A stretch of 64,000 nucleotides of DNA from Paraburkholderia flava (GTDB lineage: Bacteria > Pseudomonadota > Gammaproteobacteria > Burkholderiales > Burkholderiaceae): NCBI RefSeq assembly GCF_004359985.1, contig NZ_SMRO01000001.1, forward strand, positions 1,655,100 to 1,719,099. The letters run 5' to 3'. The position numbers were made by a program, and so were the translations under genes. Positions 44,350-52,483 of this stretch are shown here, in pieces (the first letter of the stretch is position 1; the number at the start of each line of letters is the position of its first letter). The notes beneath the pieces are model-generated. The model was not told the origin of the DNA. It made no database searches and saw only the letters and a list, made by a program, of their open reading frames with translations.

Positions 44350-45705
44350 TCACGCCGCGCGCGACTGGCTCAACGTGAAAGAGAGAAGATCGCCATCAGT
44401 CGGCTCGCCCCACGTGCGACGCGCCAGCCAGTCAAAAAAAGCCGTCTCGGCAAGCTTCGACTCGAGACCCCGCCGACGCCAGTCGTCGCGCATGTGACCA
44501 CCCAGCGTGGGCAGTTCGTCCTCTTCGAACGACTGCCTCGCCAGTTCCCGCTCCGTTTCGCCTTGTTCGTCATAGAGCGCTCGCGCCTCTTTCCGACGAT
44601 AGGCGGAGTACTCGCCGAGCAGGCGCGCCTTCAGATCGCTCGCAGGCACGCCCGCCAAAGCCTTGGCTGCGGGCGCCGTGGTCGCCTGCAGCTCTTCGAC
44701 CGGCGGCGCATAACCCTTCTTCAATGCATCCTTGAACAGCGCCGGCGCACTACGCACCGGCGGCAGCGTCGTACTGCGCATGCGTTGCTCGGTCATCTGC
44801 AGCGCGGCGCGAATCCGGTTCTCTTCACTGTCGGCGTACAGCGTCTGTGCTTCCTTGAGCGGAATGCCGATCTTGACCATCCGGTCGACGAGCGTGCTGT
44901 CGAAGACGTTCGGATGTTCGTCGAGCGCGAGCATCGGCTGTTTGCGCTCGGTGACGCGGAACTGAATCTCCGCTACCCGTCGCCCCTCACGATGCTCGAT
45001 CAATTCGACGAAGATATTCGTCACTGCGTTCACTTCGGCGATAGCCGGCCGCAGATAATCCCGCTTGAAATACTTGTACTCCCGCTTGGCTTCATCGCCA
45101 GCTTCGGTATCCGGCGTGCCGGAGAGGATCGGGCGCCACCACTCCCATGACTCGCGCATCGTCAGATGGCTGGGGTTGGTCAGATACCGAACGCAAATCT
45201 CATAGAGCGCAAGGCCGGCACTGCTACGCAACTGGCTCTGAAACTGGAGGCTCAGCCGCGCGTATTGAACCGGATCGAGCAGCTTTTTCTTGATCTTCGG
45301 TGCGAACGAAAATTCGACCCAAACCCGGCGCGTTGTCGGATCTTCGAGGATTTCGGCATCGGCGATGAGCGTGGAGATACCCCATTTACGGCCCGGCTTC
45401 TGGCTCGACGTCCCTGTGCTCCATTCGACCTGCACCGAGACCATCCGGCGCAAATGCTCCTTCACGAGGGCGGTATCGTTCGAATCAAATGCAGAGTTCG
45501 CCACGATATCGGAGAGGAGCGCCCGGTACGTATCGCCTGAATCGTCCGCCTGTTGGGCCACCGCGAGCAGCACGTTGAAGAGCTTGCGCGTCAGTAGTGT
45601 AATTTTGCCGCTCTTCGGCTGGATGGCGATCGCTTCAACGGCTTTACGCAGCTCCGCCGAACTCGGGCTTACCACATCGGTTTTCTTCGCGCGCTTCGTG
45701 GCCAT
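44350..45705 (-). CDS. repA: RepA-type replication initiator of the secondary replicon
   Basis: A 451-residue basic protein of the initiator type encoded beside parAB on Burkholderia second chromosomes and megaplasmids. The N-terminal 270 residues look like paired winged-helix domains (L-L-T-R-K-L-F-N-V-L-L-A, L-R-R-M-V-S-V-Q-V-E-W, S-A-G-L-A-L-Y-E-I-C-V-R-Y). The C-terminal part is helical and charged. It should bind the 17-bp iterons that begin 120 bases upstream of its start and open the origin. The assignment rests on context and general fold; no single diagnostic motif is available. Confidence 0.87.
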   Translation of the reverse strand: MATKRAKKTDVVSPSSAELRKAVEAIAIQPKSGKITLLTRKLFNVLLAVAQQADDSGDTYRALLSDIVANSAFDSNDTALVKEHLRRMVSVQVEWSTGTSSQKPGRKWGISTLIADAEILEDPTTRRVWVEFSFAPKIKKKLLDPVQYARLSLQFQSQLRSSAGLALYEICVRYLTNPSHLTMRESWEWWRPILSGTPDTEAGDEAKREYKYFKRDYLRPAIAEVNAVTNIFVELIEHREGRRVAEIQFRVTERKQPMLALDEHPNVFDSTLVDRMVKIGIPLKEAQTLYADSEENRIRAALQMTEQRMRSTTLPPVRSAPALFKDALKKGYAPPVEELQATTAPAAKALAGVPASDLKARLLGEYSAYRRKEARALYDEQGETERELARQSFEEDELPTLGGHMRDDWRRRGLESKLAETAFFDWLARRTWGEPTDGDLLSFTLSQSRAA

Positions 45706-45825
45706 GCGTCGGGGTCGAGGAAGGGTTTTGAGAAGAATACCGGGTGGGGTGATGGCCGTCTATAGGGCCGATCTCACCATTTCCGGTGAAGCGCCGTTGC
45801 AAACCCGCACTCACCTCGTCGTGCT

Positions 45826-47215
45826 CCCGAAAGCTCTCACCGTCAAGAAACTCACGGCCAGGCTGCCTTCCTTGGTAGATCGAGAGTCTGGCGGAACGCA
45901 TGTTTTTGGCCGCTATTGCCAGGGGATCCAGTTTATCCCGTAACGGCTCACCTCAAGATTTGTCGTAATTCTGCGACGAGCAATCGTGAACCGTGCCTCC
46001 ATTTGCGATGTCTGCGACGGCAGCATGAGCGGAAATTAGCCGGTACAAGAAACTGCACTCGCCACCCTGCTGGCGATAGGGGACCTCTAGATGGGGAATT
46101 TGCCGAGTTTTCCAGTAAAACACAGCGAAATGCAATCACATCGCTTGCTTCCTGGTCAGAAATGGCTCGATCACCACAGAGACAGGGCAGTCCGCTCGAT
46201 CAAATCTCCTCAATGTACATCCCGAAAACCCTCACCTTAACAACGCTAGACGCCCCTTGAAACAAGGGTCGAGCCGCCGATTGACGGTTATTAGCTTCGC
46301 AAAGGTCCCGAAAAGCCTCACCTTGAGCCTCTAGGCACTCCTACATCGTATTGCTCCCGAAAACCCTCACCTTCCAGGTTGACGAAAAAAATACCCAGCC
46401 ATTTCCGGGACTTATGTTGGGAAGCCAATGCTCCAGTTGAGCTTGAGTAGTCCCGTAAACTCTCACCCAAAGCCCTTGTCTGACTCCAGAACCGTGCTCG
46501 GGCGCAACTCCCGCAAATCCTCACCTCAAAATTCGAAGGTACTACGCCACGACCATCACCAATGGCTAATGTATGGGCTTCTGCGGTAAGTAATCGCAAA
46601 CTTGATCCCGTATTTACTCACCTAAACGGCTCACATTCCCTAAAAAGCATCCCGAAAACTCTCACCTTGGAGACGCAGGTGAGGGGCTCGGTGAGCTATA
46701 TCGACGCCGCCAAGCGATCCCGGATTTCCTCACCCATACAAAGGGAACCCAGGGGAAAAGAGAAACCACTTGACCCATCGGATGAAATCCACCGGCCGAA
46801 TGCTCCCGAAAAAGCTCACCTAATGCTCCGGAAAGCGCTGGTATCTGGCTTTCGGGTAGGGTTTTACCCGAATATGCTCACCTTCGAACGCCAATCTTTC
46901 CTGTGGAGTCTCACCCAGGCCCTGAAACGCCATTGGTAGAGGGTCCCAAACCGCCGGCAGCACCCTCCCGAAAAACCTCACCTTATGGCCAAATACGAGC
47001 CATCGCGCGATGCGGCGGTTAAAGGCTGAGACCACCACCTGATCCCGAAACCACTCACCTATTCCAAACCTGTAGTTGCGAGCCTCCCCCGAACCCGCTC
47101 ACCTCGATACCCGAAGACTCTCACGTGTCTCCCCGAATCCCGTCACTCCAGGTCCCCGGACAGACTCACCATCAGTCCCGTAAAGCTTCACCTTTGAGCC
47201 CGCAGAGCCTTATCT
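45826..47215 (+). repeat. Array of about 21 direct 17-bp iterons (replication origin)
   Basis: The unit is CCCG-N6-CTCACCT, most often CCCGAAAACCCTCACCT, always in one orientation. Copies begin at 45826, 45937, 46221, 46307, 46356, 46452, 46510, 46607, 46651, 46719, 46805, 46867, 46900 (weak), 46967, 47044, 47088, 47110, 47132, 47155, 47177 and 47199 (weak). The last six are phased at 22-23 bases, about two DNA turns. Iterons next to a Rep gene are the binding sites of the initiator and also set copy number. This marks the origin. Confidence 0.93.
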
Positions 47216-47556
47216 GACAAGGGTTTGCCATGGCGTTAACGTTTTTAACTTGGTTCAAGGGTGTTTACTTTTACTACTCTCAAGGACAAAACCTGCGTGC
47301 AGAGAAGAAAAGAATCCCCGCCATTCCGTGAAACAGTGCCAAAACGAAGGCAACTACAAAAAAGATATTCAAACCAATAAGATAGCCACAACTCTTCATT
47401 TTGTTTCACGAAATCACCGTGTCAACGGACTTCCAGCAAAGGTTTGCAACCTCCTAGGTCGGTTAGCCTCCCCACCAGCAGCAACACCCTCAAGATTCGT
47501 AGCAAAAAATACGTAATTTGTTATTATTGCTCCACTTTGTTGGCTCGGAAGACCAA
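47216..47556. other. AT-rich stretch next to the iterons, candidate unwinding element
   Basis: This 340-base stretch between the iterons and the KfrA-like gene is much richer in A and T than the rest of the window. It includes runs such as AACGTTTTTAACTT and ATACGTAATTTGTTATTATT. In iteron origins the DNA-unwinding element lies beside the repeats. A 47250-47516 open frame here is not credible as a gene. Two half-sites of the other parS type (GTGAAACA and TGTTTCACG) occur 75 bases apart in inverted order. Confidence 0.6.
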
Positions 47557-48762
47557 ATGACACCCGATCAGGAACGCCAATCGATCCGTGAAGAGCTCAA
47601 CCGCATGCGGGAAAGTGGCGCACGACGGCAGGACCTGTCGCTGCATGCCTGCAAACGACTGTTCTTCGATATGGGCGTTCGCCCGTCTATGGCTGCGGTC
47701 CGCGACCTGACCCAAACCGGAAGCGCGAGCGATATCCCGAAGGACATCGATACCTTCTGGGAGCGCCTACGAACGACAGCGCAAACCCGTATCGGCGCCG
47801 GCGCGATTCCGGAAGGACTGGAAACTCGAGCCGGTGAATTTCTGGCCGCGTTGTTCGACGAGGCCCTGGCACACGCCCGCATCGCGCTGAATAACGAGCG
47901 CGAGGAAATTCACGCTCATCTTGCCACTGCGGAACAGTCTATCCGCGAGGCAGAAATTCGAAAGGACGCGTCGGAGGAGGCCATCAAACGGGCCGAAACC
48001 CGCGCGGACGCTGCCTGGGACCGCGTTCGCATCCTTGAAAGCGAGCTTGCGGCGACCAACACGCAAGGCGCGACCTATCACGACGGACTGCAGAACACGG
48101 TTCGTCGACTGGAAGCGGAAAACGAGGCTCTTGGCAAAAAACTGGAAACCGAACAGGCAGGTAATGCGACGCTGCGTGACCGGATAGACGCGCTCCACAT
48201 CGAAATGCGCCAAAGTACCGAGCACTACGCCCAGCAGATCAAGGATGCGATCGCCGAAGCCGAGCGACGCGTCAAGCCGATGCTGGTCGAGCTGGACTCG
48301 CTGCGCGCCATGTCGACGACCTACCAGTCCGGGATCAGGGACGCGAGTCGAAAGGAATTCGACTTCATTCAGCAGCTGGCCGCGGCAAAAGCTCGCGGGG
48401 ATCGTCTCGACGCGCAGTTACGCGAACAATCTGATGAGCTCGATGGTTTGACGAAGGAACTGTCGCAGCTGCGAGCGCAGCAGGGCACCGATCCCGCTCT
48501 GGCGAATCTGCTGTGCACCCTCGCGTCTGCTGGACGTCTCAACGCAGAAGAGCTTGCAACGATCGGAACCACGGCCGACGGCTACGTCGCGCTCCCCACC
48601 CACTGTCCCAAATGTTCTGAAGGTGAGCCGGAGCTTTCGCAGATCGATCACCGGTATGAACTGTCTTGCCCCGAGTGTGAACACACGTCTGGACCTGGCG
48701 CCTCTCGCCTCGAGGCGGTGAGTCGATTCGTCTCGTTGTCGCTCACCAACGCCCCGTCATAG
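47557..48762 (+). CDS. KfrA-like coiled-coil DNA-binding protein with zinc ribbon
   Basis: A 401-residue protein. Residues about 5-110 resemble the KfrA N-terminal DNA-binding domain (L-S-L-H-A-C-K-R-L-F-F-D-M-G-V-R-P-S-M-A-A-V). Residues 110-340 are a continuous coiled coil. The end has a zinc ribbon, C-P-K-C at 350-353 and C-P-E-C at 371-374, which plasmid KfrA lacks. KfrA is a plasmid-backbone protein that aids partition and represses itself. The ATG at 47557 follows GGAAGA. It lies between the iterons and two inverted iterons, so it is part of the replicon backbone. Confidence 0.75.
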   Translation: MTPDQERQSIREELNRMRESGARRQDLSLHACKRLFFDMGVRPSMAAVRDLTQTGSASDIPKDIDTFWERLRTTAQTRIGAGAIPEGLETRAGEFLAALFDEALAHARIALNNEREEIHAHLATAEQSIREAEIRKDASEEAIKRAETRADAAWDRVRILESELAATNTQGATYHDGLQNTVRRLEAENEALGKKLETEQAGNATLRDRIDALHIEMRQSTEHYAQQIKDAIAEAERRVKPMLVELDSLRAMSTTYQSGIRDASRKEFDFIQQLAAAKARGDRLDAQLREQSDELDGLTKELSQLRAQQGTDPALANLLCTLASAGRLNAEELATIGTTADGYVALPTHCPKCSEGEPELSQIDHRYELSCPECEHTSGPGASRLEAVSRFVSLSLTNAPS

Positions 48763-48786
48763 TGATTTCGTACACGCCTGCTCAAA

Positions 48787-48827
48787 AGGTGAGGAAATAC
48801 GGGATCGAAAAAGGGAGCATTTTCGGG
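48787..48827 (-). repeat. Two iterons in inverse orientation
   Basis: AGGTGAG-GAAATA-CGGG at 48787-48803 is a perfect reverse-strand iteron (CCCG-N6-CTCACCT). 48811-48827 is a weaker one on the same strand (CCCGAAAATGCTCCCTT). They lie between the convergent KfrA-like and recombinase-fold genes, 1.6 kb from the main array and facing it. Confidence 0.75.
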
Positions 48828-48868
48828 AGCGCACTCTTCGCAAATGCACATCCGCCGGGGCAAGTGCA

Positions 48869-49867
48869 CTACGTCGCTTTCGATTCTTCACCGGCCTGAT
48901 CTGCCGGTTGCTGCTTGTCCGCCCATAGTTTCCACGCGCGATGCAACCTGTTTGCCGAAATCGATTGCACGAACCCCAGCCATTGGCCGACCAGTTCCGG
49001 CGCAATGCCGCTCTCGAAAAGATCCGCGGCGAATGAATTGCGCAACGTATGCGGACTCGCCCTCGCGGCACGGGCATCGGCGATTCCGCACGCCTCGATC
49101 TGCGCATCGACTGCGCGCAGCATCGTGGCCTTGTGCATCGGGCGGCCGGCTGCCGACGCTGGAAAGACCAATGTCCCAGCGAGTTCGGACAATCGCCGCT
49201 CCGCCAACCAGGCGTCGAGAATCGGGACAGCGAACGCCGACAGTCGCGTTCGTCGAGTGAGTTGTGGATCCGGGGACTCGATCGTCACCCATGGCGACCC
49301 GGGAGCTACGCAACTAACCGCCAATTTTGCTGCTTCGCCTGTCTTTACGCCTCCCCCCAGGAAGAGCGCTGTCAGCGCCCGATCCCGACGTTCCCTCCAC
49401 CGTTGAGTGGAGGACAGTATCGTCAGAGGCGAGAACAGATGAGCGACGAGTGCTGCCCGCTCGGCTGTACTGAGGAAACTGGTGGGTTCGTTATCGGCCA
49501 CATCGCGCCACGACGCTTCACCGTCTTGTGCAATGAAGCGCGCTGGATTGGTCGATGCGAGTTCGATCGCCCGAACGTGATCGAGCACCCGTTCGATCAG
49601 CCGCAGATATCTGACACGTTGAGGCTTGCGAACTGGCAGCGTTGCGGCGAACTCCGCGATGGTCGGCGTATCGACCGAGATCAGATCCTTGCGGCGAAGC
49701 GTGATCCACTCGAGGAAGGCTCCCCATTGCGCGCGATAAACGTCAGCCGACGATTGCCGCAAGCGCTGTGTGACAAGCCAGCCATCGAACGCGGCGTGTG
49801 GATCGCGACGCCAGATTTCGCGTTCCTGGATAAAGAGATCGTCGCTCGATGGATGGGGAGGAGACAC
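48869..49867 (-). CDS. Tyrosine-recombinase-fold protein lacking catalytic residues
   Basis: A 332-residue integrase-like protein. The N-terminal SAM-like domain (about 15-115) and C-terminal catalytic-fold domain are both recognisable, but the active site is broken. The first arginine is Lys175 (G-G-G-V-K-T-G-E). H-T-L-R is kept (His273, Arg276). The L-G-H motif is L-G-F (Phe299), and no tyrosine exists anywhere in the C-terminal domain. It cannot be an active recombinase of the standard type. It may instead be a DNA-binding protein of the origin region. The GTG at 49867 follows GGAAT; a longer frame from 49954 is possible. Confidence 0.8.
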   Translation of the reverse strand: MSPPHPSSDDLFIQEREIWRRDPHAAFDGWLVTQRLRQSSADVYRAQWGAFLEWITLRRKDLISVDTPTIAEFAATLPVRKPQRVRYLRLIERVLDHVRAIELASTNPARFIAQDGEASWRDVADNEPTSFLSTAERAALVAHLFSPLTILSSTQRWRERRDRALTALFLGGGVKTGEAAKLAVSCVAPGSPWVTIESPDPQLTRRTRLSAFAVPILDAWLAERRLSELAGTLVFPASAAGRPMHKATMLRAVDAQIEACGIADARAARASPHTLRNSFAADLFESGIAPELVGQWLGFVQSISANRLHRAWKLWADKQQPADQAGEESKAT

Positions 49868-49968
49868 GGTTCTATTCCAGTTAGTTGCGCCATTGTAGGT
49901 GCAGAACTGGCTCGTGGTGAGGTTTTCCAGGAGATAACGGACGTACCGAGGCACCCCCTCAACGCACG

Positions 49969-50370
49969 TCAGCCGCCCCAGGCTCGCCCGCGCCTTGCGC
50001 GTGATGACGTCGCTTTTTGCACCGTCGCGCTCTGAGACATCGCGCGACGCTCCGCCTCCTCATAGGCCGAAACCGCGAATGCGAACACCGCCGGCAGCGC
50101 ATTCGATGAACCGAAGTTCACCGGATCGTCAGTTTCGGGATAAGGCAAGTTGCCCGGCCGTTGAAACAGGCTGAGCATGATTTCATCGTGCCGGCTCGCG
50201 AGCCCGAGGTCGGCGAGCGCTTCCGCCTCGATCGCGTGCAACAGCCGCCACGTGAGCGGTACGCCACGCACGATGTAACGCCCGGCGATGTGCCGGACAA
50301 TATGCTCGAGGTCCCGCGCCGCGGTCTGGAAGCGTCGGGCGGCCAGGTCGTGATCGGTGATGTCGTTCAT
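49969..50370 (-). CDS. Unknown gene behind a LexA-type SOS box
   Basis: A 133-residue helical cytoplasmic protein with no cysteine. It has a core A-A-R-D-L-E-H-I-V-R-H-I-A-G-R-Y-I-V-R-G-V-P-L-T-W and a basic tail S-S-R-A-R-R-G-R. I do not recognise the family. GGAG lies 6 bases before the ATG. A perfect CTGT-N8-ACAG lies 27-42 bases upstream, overlapping a plausible -10, so it should be induced by DNA damage. The next gene on the strand, about 100 bases downstream, is the catalytically dead recombinase, perhaps cotranscribed. Confidence 0.6.
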   Translation of the reverse strand: MNDITDHDLAARRFQTAARDLEHIVRHIAGRYIVRGVPLTWRLLHAIEAEALADLGLASRHDEIMLSLFQRPGNLPYPETDDPVNFGSSNALPAVFAFAVSAYEEAERRAMSQSATVQKATSSRARRGRAWGG

Positions 50371-50395
50371 ATCGGGCTCCGGTCGTCGGGCGTAT

Positions 50396-50424
50396 ACTGT
50401 ACAAATATACAGTGATTGCCGCAA
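50396..50424 (-). promoter_or_regulatory. LexA/SOS box overlapping a promoter
   Basis: CTGTACAAATATACAG at 50397-50412 fits CTGT-N8-ACAG exactly, with matching outer TA/TG. On this strand TTGCGG (50424-50419) and TACAGT (50401-50396) are 17 bases apart and can serve as -35 and -10. LexA bound here would block the promoter of the 49969-50370 gene. Confidence 0.8.
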
Positions 50425-50496
50425 CCTCGGCCGATCGGCTAACGGGTCCCGTTCACCGCAGCCGCCGCGTTCGACCGCCACCGCTCATCATGGATT

Positions 50497-51114
50497 TCAG
50501 CCATGAATCACGATCAGCAGCGCTTTCGCTTCTCCTTTGCCGGCATTGCGAATCGCGTGCGGTTCGTCTGCGACATAGCGCGCGGTGTCGGCGGTCTTCA
50601 ATCGCCGGGTTTCGCCGGCGGCCTCCACTTCGATCGAACCGTGCAGCACGGTCAGGTGCTCGCGGGTGCCGGGCTCGTGTGCGTTCGACACCAGCGCGCC
50701 CCCCGGCTGCAACGTCAGCTCATACCATTCGAAACGGCCCGCCAGTTCGATCGGCCCCCACACGCGCAACTGATATCGCGCATCGTGACCGTTCAACGTG
50801 GGGATGTCGTGCGGACCGGAAACCTCGATGGCTTCGGGCGCCTTCTGCGCGGCAAACAGCGAATCGAGGCTCACGCCGAGCGCGTTGGTCAGCCGCCACG
50901 CGACCGCGATCGTCGGGTTGGCCTTGTCGCGTTCGATCTCCGACAGCATCGACTTCGACACGCCCGCTGTGCGCGACAACTCGTCGAGCGTCATGCGCCG
51001 CTCGCTGCGCAGGCGCTGGATCTGCTCGCCGACACGAGGCGGGGCAGCAGGCGCGGAGGCCGGCGGAATGGACGGAGCGGGCGCGGCCTGACGACGGGTC
51101 GCCGAACTTGCCAT
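50497..51114 (-). CDS. XRE-family regulator with cupin domain
   Basis: A 205-residue protein. A helix-turn-helix of the XRE type is at about residues 30-85 (M-T-L-D-E-L-S-R-T-A-G-V-S-K-S-M-L-S-E-I-E). A cupin barrel follows at about 120-200, with H-E-P-G-T-R-E-H-L-T-V and a closing strand L-L-I-V-I-H. These proteins sense small molecules in the cupin and often control an adjacent catabolic operon. It is divergent from kbl-tdh, and three inverted-repeat operators lie in the gap, so it probably controls threonine breakdown. Confidence 0.88.
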   Translation of the reverse strand: MASSATRRQAAPAPSIPPASAPAAPPRVGEQIQRLRSERRMTLDELSRTAGVSKSMLSEIERDKANPTIAVAWRLTNALGVSLDSLFAAQKAPEAIEVSGPHDIPTLNGHDARYQLRVWGPIELAGRFEWYELTLQPGGALVSNAHEPGTREHLTVLHGSIEVEAAGETRRLKTADTARYVADEPHAIRNAGKGEAKALLIVIHG

Positions 51115-51137
51115 TTAAGGACCTATGATTTAGAGTT

Positions 51138-51192
51138 GTTCGATATCCCGAACATGAGTTCGGAAAATCGAAAATATTCGGCAAAACCGAAC
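51138..51192. promoter_or_regulatory. Three inverted-repeat operators between the XRE-cupin gene and kbl
   Basis: TTCG-N6-CGAA occurs at 51139-51152 and 51159-51172, and TTCG-N7-CGAA at 51177-51191. Spacing is about 20 bases, so the three sites lie on one DNA face. They sit 24-78 bases from the regulator's start and are its likely binding sites. Confidence 0.65.
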
Positions 51193-51256
51193 ACCGACTA
51201 TAACAGCACGCGGCCCGACCGCACATCGTCCGGACGACCCATCAGGAGCCCGATTC

Positions 51257-52465
51257 ATGCGTGACACCTACCTCGCCCATCTGCGCGGGACACTCGACCA
51301 GATCCGTGCAGACGGTTTCCACAAGACGGAGCGCGTAATCGCCAGCCCGCAGTCGGCGGAGATCCGTCTGGCCGCAGCTAATGAAGGCGCTGGCGTGCTG
51401 AATTTCTGCGCGAACAATTACCTCGGCCTCGCAAACGACGCACGCCTGATCGAAGCGGCCAAAGCCGGTCTCGATCACGACGGTTTCGGCATGGCATCCG
51501 TGCGTTTCATTTGCGGCACGCAGACGGTCCATAAAGAACTGGAGCGCTCGATCGCCGGTTTTCTGCAGACCGACGACTGCATCCTGTACTCGAGCTGCTT
51601 CGACGCAAACGGCGGGCTCTTCGAAACGTTGCTCGATGAATCCGACGCGATCATCAGCGACGAACTGAATCACGCGAGCATCATCGACGGCGTGCGTCTG
51701 TCGAAAGCGAAGCGCTTTCGCTATCGCAACAACGATCTCGCCGACCTCGAAGCGAAGCTACGTGAAGCCGATGCAGCCGGCGCGCGCTTCAAGCTGATTG
51801 CAACCGATGGCGTGTTCTCGATGGACGGCATCATCGCGGACCTCGCCGGCATCTGCGATCTCGCGGACCGCTACGGCGCGCTCGTGATGGTCGACGATTC
51901 GCACGCAGTCGGCTTCATCGGCGAACACGGTCGCGGGACGCCCGAACATTGCGGCGTGCTCTCGCGCGTCGACATCATCACGGGCACGCTCGGCAAGGCG
52001 CTAGGCGGCGCATCGGGTGGTTACGTTGCCGCTCGAAGCGAGATCATCGAGCTGCTGCGTCAACGTTCGCGGCCGTATCTGTTTTCGAACACGCTCGCAC
52101 CGAGCATCGCCGCGGCCTCGCTGAAGGTACTGGAACTGCTCGCCAGCGACGAAGGCGCGCAGCTGCGCGAACGCGTCCGCGCGAACGGCGCGCATTTCCG
52201 TCAGGCGATGAGCGCGCTGGGATTCACACTCGTACCCGGCGAACATCCGATCATCCCCGTGATGCTCGGCGACGCGACGCTCGCGTCGCGCATGGCCGAC
52301 GCGCTTCTAAAAGAAGGTGTTTACGTGATCGGCTTTTCGTACCCCGTCGTGCCTAAGGGCCGCGCACGCATCCGCACGCAGATGAGCGCCGCACACACGA
52401 CAGAACAGATCGATCGCGCCATCGACGCATTTGCAAGCGTCGGCCGTTCGCTCGGCGTTATCTGA
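51257..52465 (+). CDS. kbl: 2-amino-3-ketobutyrate coenzyme A ligase (glycine C-acetyltransferase)
   Basis: A 402-residue PLP enzyme of the alpha-oxoamine synthase family. The substrate region C-A-N-N-Y-L-G-L is near residue 50, D-D-S-H-A-V-G-F near 215, and the PLP lysine in [10 protein letters not shown] near 245. It cleaves 2-amino-3-ketobutyrate with CoA to glycine and acetyl-CoA, the second step of threonine catabolism. AGGAG lies 9 bases before the ATG. tdh follows after 18 bases, so they form an operon. Confidence 0.96.
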   Translation: MRDTYLAHLRGTLDQIRADGFHKTERVIASPQSAEIRLAAANEGAGVLNFCANNYLGLANDARLIEAAKAGLDHDGFGMASVRFICGTQTVHKELERSIAGFLQTDDCILYSSCFDANGGLFETLLDESDAIISDELNHASIIDGVRLSKAKRFRYRNNDLADLEAKLREADAAGARFKLIATDGVFSMDGIIADLAGICDLADRYGALVMVDDSHAVGFIGEHGRGTPEHCGVLSRVDIITGTLGKALGGASGGYVAARSEIIELLRQRSRPYLFSNTLAPSIAAASLKVLELLASDEGAQLRERVRANGAHFRQAMSALGFTLVPGEHPIIPVMLGDATLASRMADALLKEGVYVIGFSYPVVPKGRARIRTQMSAAHTTEQIDRAIDAFASVGRSLGVI

Positions 52466-52483
52466 AGAAGATCAGGAATCCCC

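Noticed and set aside
45470..45500. tRNA T-arm-like GTTCGAATC
   Set aside because: It lies inside repA and no acceptor or anticodon stem surrounds it.
46562..46939. Open frame of 125 residues within the iterons
   Set aside because: It is built from repeat units and has no start signal or family-like sequence.
45826..47215. CRISPR-like array
   Set aside because: The repeats are only 17 bases, share an N6 core that varies, have irregular gaps and sit beside repA; they are iterons. No cas gene is present.
47250..47516. Open frame of 88 residues upstream of the KfrA-like gene
   Set aside because: It lies in the AT-rich stretch, lacks a ribosome binding site and resembles no protein.
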